In this document: positions 6,193-12,178 of the stretch, one piece after another
How the letters are laid out: the number at the start of each line of letters is the position of its first letter
Numbering within the stretch: the stretch's first letter is position 1
From: an uncultured Clostridia bacterium
GTDB taxonomy: Bacteria > Bacillota > Clostridia > UBA1381
Direction: 5' to 3'
Assembly (NCBI GenBank): GCA_934481375.1
Contig: CAKSPN010000033.1
Coordinates: 1 to 12,178 of the forward strand
DNA length: 12,178 nucleotides
Notes under the pieces: model-generated
What the model saw: the letters and a program-made list of their open reading frames with translations, nothing else
Databases searched by the model: none
Told to the model about the DNA's origin: nothing
Translations under genes and position numbers: made by a program

Positions 6193-7107
6193 ATGAACAT
6201 TGAAAGCATGAGAAACGAGTTTGAAAAAACAAAAAAGGTGTATGACAGCGCTCTTATCAAGTTTGTCGGAATAGACGGCTTTGACGTGTATAACTGCTCC
6301 GTCCCCTTTTTGTGGGAGGGAAATAAATATATTTACGGCAGAGTGGAAAAAAGAGATGAGTGGGCAAGGTCGTGGGTTCGCTTGTTTAAGGAAACCGCTC
6401 CCGATGAGTTTACTCTTGTAAGCAATTCAATGATTTATCAGCTTGAGGACCCGTACATTGCCAAAATAGGCGGCGAGCTGGTGCTTGGAGGAACACATGT
6501 TCCGTATCGGTGCGGAGAGCCTAATTCATTCTCGGGATATTTTTACAGAGGCAAGGACCTTGAGGATATGTTTTATTTTGCAACGGGCCCCGACGGTATG
6601 AAGGATATACGCCTTGTCGAGCTTCCCGACGGAATAGGCGTGTTTTCACGTCCGAACGGCAGAGTGGGTTTTACCAAAATTTCAAACCTTAATGAGCTTG
6701 ACAGCGAGGTTATCGCAAATGCAAAAATAATCGAGATGTTTGATGAAAACGAGTACGGCGGCTGTAATCAGTGCTATTATCTCGGTGACGGACTTATCGG
6801 CGTGATTGCGCATCAGGCGTATCACAATGACCCGAATATGATAAGATACATAAACATTTCATGCGTGTATGATTATAAAACAAATGAAATCAAGGATAAA
6901 AAAGTAATAGGAACAATCACCTGTTACCCGCCGGTGGACGGCAGTAAAAAAGAGCCGGGAAAACCCGAGCGTGATATGTCGGACGTGTCGTTCTCGTCGG
7001 GAATTGTTCTGCGTGAGGACGGAAAGGCAGACCTCTACAGCGGACTTTGCGATGTCTGCGAGGGAAGAATTACGATTGACGATCCGTTTGCGGAATATCG
7101 GAGATAA
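6193..7107 (+). CDS. DUF1861 family protein, predicted beta-propeller mannoside-active enzyme
   Basis: A 304-residue cytoplasmic protein with no signal peptide. It carries the pattern I associate with DUF1861: DVYNCSVPF at 31-39, YGRVEKRDEWA at 48-58, LEDPYI at 84-89, GGTHV at 99-103, YFYRG at 116-120, GPDGMKDIRLVEL at 132-144, GGCNQ at 189-193, H207 in GVIAHQAY, then a LYSGLCD strand. The family resembles the five-bladed propeller glycosidases and phosphorylases related to GH130, many of which act on beta-mannosides, but I know of no settled activity for DUF1861. Acidic candidates in the pocket are E52, E85, D86, D134 and D138. The start has AAAGGAA 8 bases upstream. It abuts the GH2 gene with no gap, strongly linking it to beta-mannoside use. 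The family call is good; the activity is inferred. Confidence 0.72.
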   Translation: MNIESMRNEFEKTKKVYDSALIKFVGIDGFDVYNCSVPFLWEGNKYIYGRVEKRDEWARSWVRLFKETAPDEFTLVSNSMIYQLEDPYIAKIGGELVLGGTHVPYRCGEPNSFSGYFYRGKDLEDMFYFATGPDGMKDIRLVELPDGIGVFSRPNGRVGFTKISNLNELDSEVIANAKIIEMFDENEYGGCNQCYYLGDGLIGVIAHQAYHNDPNMIRYINISCVYDYKTNEIKDKKVIGTITCYPPVDGSKKEPGKPERDMSDVSFSSGIVLREDGKADLYSGLCDVCEGRITIDDPFAEYRR

Positions 7108-9372
7108 ATGATGAAGAAAATACTTTTAAACGGTATATGGGATTTGTACTTTGCAAAGCAGAAATCGTATGAGGCGGAATATCCGCCGTCAGCGTCTGAA
7201 TTTTGCAAAGTGAAATGCACCGTCCCGGGCAATGTCGAGCTTGCTTTGGCAGATGCGGGGATTTTGCCCGAAGATTTATATTTTGCCGATAATATAAACG
7301 CCGTACAGCAGTATGAGGATTATGAATGGCGGTATGAGCGCACGTTTGATAAGCCGAAAGAAAACGGCAGAATTACCCTTGTTTTTGAAGGCGTTGACTG
7401 CCTTGCGGAGTATTGGCTCAACGGCGAAAAGATAGGCGCAAGCGATAATATGCTTACGGAGCATGAGTTTGACGTTACCGATAAGCTTAAAGACTCCAAT
7501 CTTCTTCAGATACGGCTGCGCTCGGCAATGCTCGAAGCGGATAAATATGATATTCCCGTATATACGGCGGCAACGTGGTCAAATCACCCCGAATCGGTGA
7601 ATGTGCGCAAAGCACCGCATATGTACGGCTGGGATATTATGCCCCGTGCCGTCGGCGCAGGACTGTGGCGTGATGTGTATTTGTGCGTACATTCGGAATA
7701 TGAGATAACACAGCTGTTCTGTCAAACAAGAAGCATACAGCATAACAGTGCCGAAGTATGGGTTTCGTATTGGGCAAATAAAATCCCCTCCGATACGTAT
7801 GCGGAGGTAATCGGAAAATGCGGCGGAAACAGTTTTTATGAAAAGAAAAAAGTGTATTACAAAACGGGCGTTGTTTACGTTACCGTAAATGACCCCAAGC
7901 TTTGGTGGCCGAAAAATTACGGCGAGCCGAATGTGTATAATGCAACCGTTAATCTTATAAGCGGCGGCGAGGTTTTGTGCAGTAAAAGCATAACTTTCGG
8001 AATAAGGACTGCGGAGCTGATACATACCGAAACAACGGACGGAAAAGACGGTGCGTTCAAGTTTCGGATAAATGGAAAAGATATTATGTGTATCGGCACA
8101 AACTGGGTTCCGCTCGACGCTTTTCACAGCCGAGATAAACTGCGCCTTGAGAAGGCACTGGAATTGCTTGACGACTCCAACAGCAATATTATCAGATGTT
8201 GGGGCGGAAATGTTTACGAGTGCGATGAATTTTATGATTTCTGTGACGCTCACGGCATTATGGTATGGCAGGATTTTGCTATGGCGTGCAATGCATATCC
8301 GCAGAGCGAGGAAATGTATAAAAGCATTTTTGATGAGGCATGCTCGGTTGTAAAAAGACTCAGACATCATGCTTCGGTGGTACTGTGGAGCGGAGATAAT
8401 GAGTGCGACCAGTTGCTGTATCAATGCGGAGTAAGCCCCGATACCAATATTCTGACAAGGGGAGCAATTGCGGAGGCGATAAGGCTTCACGATAAGAACA
8501 GACCGTATATACCGAGCTCGCCGTATATTACCGATAAGGTATACAAAGACCGTGATTACGAGCATTTGCCGGAGGATCATCTTTGGGGACCGAGAGATTA
8601 TTATAAAAGCGATTTCTACAAAAATTCAAAGGCGCACTTTTTAAGCGAAATAGGCTATCACGGCTGTCCCGACAGAAAATCGATTGAAAAATTTATAGAT
8701 AAAGAGCATTTGTGGCCGATTTCGGATAATGACCAATGGATTTTACATTCATCGGATCAAAAAGGCTGTGCGGACAGAGTTATGTTGATGAATAAGCAGA
8801 TATATCAGCTGTTCGGAAAATATTCCGATAATCTTGACGAATTCTGCATGGCGTCGCAGATTTCGCAGGCAGAGGCAATGAAGTATTTCATTGAACGGGT
8901 GAGAATTAAATACCCCGTCTGCACGGGAATAATATGGTGGAATTTGCTCGACGGCTGGCCTCAGATGTCCGATGCGGTGGTTGACTATTATTTTGAGAAA
9001 AAGCTTGCTTATTATTATATCAGAAATATTCAAACACCGATTTTGATGGCATTTGACGAGCCGAATTGCTGGAATACGGAGCTTCATCTGATAAATAATT
9101 CAAATACAGGCTGTGAGGTATCGTATACGGTGACGGATTTGGATACGGGCGCCGAGGTGTGTTCGGGAAAATCAGCGGTAAATCCGGGTGAAAATATTAT
9201 TGTTGAAAAAGTTCCTGTAATGTATTCGGATTGCAGAATGTTTCTGATAAAATGGGAAACACGGGACGGGGTTCGGTATAATCATTATCTTTTGGGTTCG
9301 CCGCCGATTTCGCTTGAGAAATACGAAAAATGGCTTAATATATTAAAAAAATACTACGAAACAGAGGAATAG
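7108..9372 (+). CDS. Glycoside hydrolase family 2, beta-mannosidase-like
   Basis: A 754-residue intracellular GH2 enzyme without a signal peptide. Domain order: N-terminal jelly-roll sugar-binding domain (about 1-195) with WRYERTF, EYWLNG and GWDIMPRAVGAGLWRDV; an immunoglobulin-like domain (about 196-290); a TIM barrel (about 295-610) carrying FRINGKDIMCIGTNWVPLDA and RCWGGNVYECDEFYDFCDAHG; and a short C-terminal beta domain. The acid/base is E432 in WSGDNE (the usual motif is GNNE) and the nucleophile is E514 in LSEIGYHG. The RCWGG, VWQDF and WWNLLDGWPQ segments mark the mannosidase branch and not beta-galactosidase. Family members remove terminal beta-linked mannose or close analogues. The length is somewhat below the common 800-860. 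Two adjacent ATGs exist; the second (7111) sits 7 bases from GGAG and may be the real start. The stop is followed after one base by the HAD gene. Confidence 0.92.
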   Translation: MMKKILLNGIWDLYFAKQKSYEAEYPPSASEFCKVKCTVPGNVELALADAGILPEDLYFADNINAVQQYEDYEWRYERTFDKPKENGRITLVFEGVDCLAEYWLNGEKIGASDNMLTEHEFDVTDKLKDSNLLQIRLRSAMLEADKYDIPVYTAATWSNHPESVNVRKAPHMYGWDIMPRAVGAGLWRDVYLCVHSEYEITQLFCQTRSIQHNSAEVWVSYWANKIPSDTYAEVIGKCGGNSFYEKKKVYYKTGVVYVTVNDPKLWWPKNYGEPNVYNATVNLISGGEVLCSKSITFGIRTAELIHTETTDGKDGAFKFRINGKDIMCIGTNWVPLDAFHSRDKLRLEKALELLDDSNSNIIRCWGGNVYECDEFYDFCDAHGIMVWQDFAMACNAYPQSEEMYKSIFDEACSVVKRLRHHASVVLWSGDNECDQLLYQCGVSPDTNILTRGAIAEAIRLHDKNRPYIPSSPYITDKVYKDRDYEHLPEDHLWGPRDYYKSDFYKNSKAHFLSEIGYHGCPDRKSIEKFIDKEHLWPISDNDQWILHSSDQKGCADRVMLMNKQIYQLFGKYSDNLDEFCMASQISQAEAMKYFIERVRIKYPVCTGIIWWNLLDGWPQMSDAVVDYYFEKKLAYYYIRNIQTPILMAFDEPNCWNTELHLINNSNTGCEVSYTVTDLDTGAEVCSGKSAVNPGENIIVEKVPVMYSDCRMFLIKWETRDGVRYNHYLLGSPPISLEKYEKWLNILKKYYETEE

Positions 9373-9373
9373 T

Positions 9374-10369
9374 ATGGTAACGATAAACGACAATATAACA
9401 GACAAAGGCATTGAGCTTGTCACGCCGTTCGGAAAGCGTGAGATAACGCACGTTTTTCACGATATTGACGGCACACATTCTCTGATAAGGGAATGGCAGC
9501 CGGTAATGAGCCTTGTTCTGTGCTATGCAATCACTTACGGATTGCCCGAAAACTTTGACAGCGACGAAAATATTCAAAAGCTTATAGGCAGAGTCGGCGA
9601 ACTGAGAAGCGATGAAACAGACAGTTTTTGTATAGAATCTGCGGGACTGAGCGCTCTTACGCAGATGGAATGGGCAATAAGGCGTGCGGTGCAGGAGGAC
9701 AGTATAAATGCGGGGCTGACCGAGAGTGAAAGCGAAGTAAACGCAAGAATAATCAAAGATATATGGGGCGGCAAAGAGATTTTCGATGACGAAAACGAGC
9801 CGAAAACATTTTTGAATTATCTCTCCGAAATGACGCCGAGATTGTTTAAAATGTACGAGAAGATATTAAACGGTGCATGCCGTGACAGAAATTTGAAAAT
9901 CGCTTTGCAAAATCCCGATAAGATGCGTGTCAAAGGCTCATATGAGTTTGTGAAATTCTTAAACGGTATGGGAGTTAAAAATTATCTTGTAACGGGAGCG
10001 GTAATTTCGTATGACGAAAATGGCAAGCCGTTCGGAGGAATGTATGAGGAGATAACCTCTCTCGGATTTAAGATTGAGCCAAACGGGGATTTTGAAAGTA
10101 TAGAAGGCTCGACATGGGATAATAAAATCCCGAAAAATGAAGTTATGCAAAGGCTTTGCGAAAAGCTCCGCATAAATCCCGAAAAGGTACTGGTTATAGG
10201 CGACGGCAGAAGCGAGATTGAGGCAGGCAAGAAAATGAACGCCGTAACAATAAGCATACTCCCGAAAGATGCGGAGCGTCAGAGGGAAATACATAAGGCG
10301 CTGAAAACCAATATTATAATTTCGGATTACACAGCCGGGGGATTGACGGAAATGTTTGCAAAAAACTAA
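9374..10369 (+). CDS. HAD-superfamily hydrolase, probable phosphatase
   Basis: A 331-residue cytoplasmic protein with the HAD catalytic core. Motif I is HDIDGT, with nucleophile D30 and acid/base D32. Motif II is T207 in YLVTGAV. Motif III is a lysine at K251 or K254. Motif IV is GDGRSE (276-281), with glutamate E281 where aspartate is more common. Between motifs I and II lies a long, mostly helical insert (about 40-195), a C1-type cap larger than in beta-phosphoglucomutase-like members, so the substrate pocket may be unusual. HAD enzymes with this core usually release phosphate from sugar phosphates or small metabolites through an aspartyl-phosphate. It is coupled to the GH2 gene by a 1-base gap with GAGG upstream, suggesting a role on a sugar phosphate from that pathway. 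The substrate is unknown. Confidence 0.85.
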   Translation: MVTINDNITDKGIELVTPFGKREITHVFHDIDGTHSLIREWQPVMSLVLCYAITYGLPENFDSDENIQKLIGRVGELRSDETDSFCIESAGLSALTQMEWAIRRAVQEDSINAGLTESESEVNARIIKDIWGGKEIFDDENEPKTFLNYLSEMTPRLFKMYEKILNGACRDRNLKIALQNPDKMRVKGSYEFVKFLNGMGVKNYLVTGAVISYDENGKPFGGMYEEITSLGFKIEPNGDFESIEGSTWDNKIPKNEVMQRLCEKLRINPEKVLVIGDGRSEIEAGKKMNAVTISILPKDAERQREIHKALKTNIIISDYTAGGLTEMFAKN

Positions 10370-10431
10370 AACGGTCCACAGCTGCGGAGGCAGTTAAAAA
10401 TAAAAAATAAAGAAAGCAGGAGGAAAAAAAG
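10370..10431 (+). other. Short gap between the HAD gene and the exported protein gene
   Basis: 62 bases, purine and A rich. I see no hairpin with a T run and no convincing -35/-10 pair; only the AGGAGG ribosome site is clear. This favours read-through from the upstream operon into the exported protein gene. Confidence 0.5.
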
Positions 10432-12178
10432 ATGAAGAAAATCATTTCAAGGTTTCTGGCTCTTGCCATGCTGATAACTTCTTGTCAGTTTACTATGGTA
10501 AGCGCCGATGAAACGGAGGCAAAAGTCTGGGGTGATCCGAATTTCACCGAGAATTTTGCAAACTACACGTCAGATGATATAGAATATAATTCATCTGACA
10601 ATTATTACAGACTCGGCGACGGCGTAAAAACCATTGCAACAAATCCGTCGGGAGCGAAGTGGGTAACGTCAAATGAGTGGAAGTCGCTTAACGGCGACGG
10701 AAAAGTGTTTGTCGATTACCAAAACGGAAGAATGGGAATAAACGGCTGCAGTTCGGGCTGGACATCGTCAATAAATCTCGATATGGGCGATGTAAAGATA
10801 GACAAGCTCGAAAGACTTACATTCAAAACATCAACAGACAACCGTGCGCAGGGTATGATGATGTTCGTAAGCGAGGACGAAAAGAACTGGATAATGTTCG
10901 GCTCACGTAACGGCGAAGGTGTTGATAATACATCAGAGGGAAACGCACCGTTCGTTATAAAATGCGTAAACGGCGTAAGAACATTGGTAGACGAGGATAC
11001 GCAGACATGGGGCGGCGGTTATCACGGCTATAACTGGGATATACAGACAGACGGAAACACAATCACCTGGACTGTTGCGGAAGAAGGAACAAACCTCACC
11101 TGGACAGACAGCTATACCGATACCGACGGAATAATCTCGGCGGAGTGGAAATATCCGTGTGCGGCATATTCGATAGGCGACGGTTGGGGCTATGTGTACA
11201 ATGCGCAGATGTGGTACAAAGCGGCAAAGAATTGGGGAGAACCGAATTTTACCGAAAACTTTGCAAACTACACGGCAGACGATATACAATATAATTCATC
11301 AAACAATTATTACAGACTCGGCGACGGCGTAAAAACCATTGCAACAAACCCGTCGGGAGCAAAGTGGGTAACGTCAAGTGAATGGAAGTCGCTTAACGGA
11401 GACGGAAAAGTGTTTGTTAATTACAAAGACGGCAGAATGGGAATAAACGGCTGCGGTTCGGGCTGGACATCGTCCGTAAATCTTGATGCCGGCGTAAACA
11501 TTGAAAGCGTTGAAAGACTTACATTCAAAACATCAACAGACAACCGTGCGCAGGGTATGATGATGTTTGTAAGCGAGGACGAAAAGAACTGGATAATGTT
11601 CGGCTCACGTAACGGCGAGGGTGTTGACAATACGTCGGAGGGAAACGCACCGTTCGTTATAAAATGCGTAAACGGAACAAGAAGCCTTGTTAAAGAAGAT
11701 ACGCAGACGTGGAAAGGCGGATATACAGGTTATAACTGGGATATACAGGTAGACGGAAATACAATTACCTGGACTGTTGCGGAGGAAGGTACAAACCTCA
11801 CATGGACAGACAGCTATACCGATACCGACGGAATAATCTCGGCAAACTGGAAGTATCCGTGTGCGGCATACTCAATAGGCGACGGCTGGGGTTATGTGTA
11901 TTCGGCAGAGCTGCTTTACACAAAGAAAGCAGAATGGAATTATGAAAAGAAAGCCTATACAAAGGTTGAACTTGACGCGCTCCTTAAAGAAGCAACATAT
12001 AATTCGGACGATGTACACAAGCTCCTCGGGCTCGATCTTAACAGCGTTAAGCAGAATACGGGCAGTGCGACCGTAGCTGTCGGCACGGACGGTATTAACG
12101 GCAGTGCGGATCTCGGCGGCGTGGAATGTGAATTTGTTGATTGGTACGATTTGTTCTTCAATGAGGACGGAAGCCTTA
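10432..12178 (+). CDS. Exported protein with two near-identical tandem domains, 3' truncated by window edge
   Basis: An open frame of 582 full codons from ATG 10432 (AGGAGG 7 bases upstream after a purine-rich leader) to the right edge, with no stop. Residues 1-25 form a signal peptide: basic MKK, hydrophobic core 8-16 and VSA before DE as a type I cleavage site. ITSC at 15-18 also resembles a lipobox, so lipoprotein anchoring is possible. Residues 33-267 and 268-501 are two copies of one aromatic-, glycine- and asparagine-rich domain of about 235 residues, rich in beta-type alternation with recurring WT and NYTxDDI motifs. This looks like a secreted jelly-roll or lectin-like domain, possibly carbohydrate binding, but I do not recognise the family. 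The region after 501 is a charged linker and the start of something new. It lies 62 bases after the HAD gene with no terminator between, so it is probably co-transcribed. Confidence 0.85.
   Translation, partial: MKKIISRFLALAMLITSCQFTMVSADETEAKVWGDPNFTENFANYTSDDIEYNSSDNYYRLGDGVKTIATNPSGAKWVTSNEWKSLNGDGKVFVDYQNGRMGINGCSSGWTSSINLDMGDVKIDKLERLTFKTSTDNRAQGMMMFVSEDEKNWIMFGSRNGEGVDNTSEGNAPFVIKCVNGVRTLVDEDTQTWGGGYHGYNWDIQTDGNTITWTVAEEGTNLTWTDSYTDTDGIISAEWKYPCAAYSIGDGWGYVYNAQMWYKAAKNWGEPNFTENFANYTADDIQYNSSNNYYRLGDGVKTIATNPSGAKWVTSSEWKSLNGDGKVFVNYKDGRMGINGCGSGWTSSVNLDAGVNIESVERLTFKTSTDNRAQGMMMFVSEDEKNWIMFGSRNGEGVDNTSEGNAPFVIKCVNGTRSLVKEDTQTWKGGYTGYNWDIQVDGNTITWTVAEEGTNLTWTDSYTDTDGIISANWKYPCAAYSIGDGWGYVYSAELLYTKKAEWNYEKKAYTKVELDALLKEATYNSDDVHKLLGLDLNSVKQNTGSATVAVGTDGINGSADLGGVECEFVDWYDLFFNEDGSL
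10528..11232 (+). repeat. Tandem domain repeat, copy 1 (705 bp)
   Basis: First copy of an in-frame tandem repeat beginning at the TGG codon of WGDPNFTENF. It encodes 235 residues. By hand alignment it is roughly 85-90 percent identical in protein to copy 2, with long stretches identical in DNA, for example 10810-10865 against 11512-11567. Confidence 0.9.
11233..11934 (+). repeat. Tandem domain repeat, copy 2 (702 bp)
   Basis: Second copy, directly abutting the first and beginning at WGEPNFTENF. It is one codon shorter: the GDVKID segment of copy 1 becomes GVNIE. Differences cluster in that loop, after CVNG, and at the C-terminal end (NAQMWYKAAKN against SAELLYTKKAE), while the middle of the domain is almost unchanged. 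Confidence 0.9.

Noticed and set aside
7579..8580. A 333-codon open frame on the minus strand inside the GH2 gene, and a similar 198-codon one at 3141-3737.
   Set aside because: They lie wholly opposite well-supported conserved genes, show no recognisable domain or ribosome site, and have composition typical of antisense shadows.
11935..12178. Third copy of the exported tandem domain.
   Set aside because: After W at 11935 the sequence (WNYEKKAYTKVEL) no longer matches the repeat start and becomes charged linker-like sequence.

Overview
The window looks like a chromosomal sugar-utilisation region from a low-to-mid GC Firmicute, most likely an anaerobic Clostridia member of a gut or rumen community. 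The signs are strong AAGGAGG-type ribosome sites, consensus TATAAT boxes in AT-rich gaps, a two-subunit transketolase, cytoplasmic glycosidases under AraC-type regulators, and one exported repeat protein with a Gram-positive-style signal peptide. No genus can be named from sequence alone. There are no RNA genes, insertion sequences, CRISPR arrays or phage genes, and no gene-free stretch over about 190 bases.

Layout: (1) 1-144 is the end of a metallophosphoesterase gene. (2) 200-1027 on the minus strand is an AraC-type regulator, divergent from (3) a very tight five-gene operon at 1190-5169: transaldolase, ROK sugar kinase, transketolase N subunit, transketolase C subunit and a GmhA-like SIS isomerase. 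(4) 5227-6006 is a second AraC-type regulator with its own promoter, no canonical start codon and a clear rho-independent terminator. (5) From 6193 a second operon encodes a DUF1861 protein, a GH2 beta-mannosidase-like enzyme, a HAD-superfamily hydrolase and, 62 bases on, an exported protein made of two nearly identical tandem domains; that gene runs off the right edge.

How they may work together: the first operon holds a kinase, an isomerase whose family interconverts aldoheptose 7-phosphate and sedoheptulose 7-phosphate, and the two enzyme types that consume sedoheptulose 7-phosphate. This reads as a compact route for breaking down a heptose (or another sugar entering through sedoheptulose 7-phosphate) into central metabolism. 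This is inference; no heptose pathway of this exact layout is being cited. The second operon is a mannoside-type depolymerisation set acting in the cytoplasm, plus an exported, possibly glycan-binding, protein. Whether the two operons share a substrate, for example a beta-manno-heptoside glycan, is the most interesting open question. No transporter lies inside the window.
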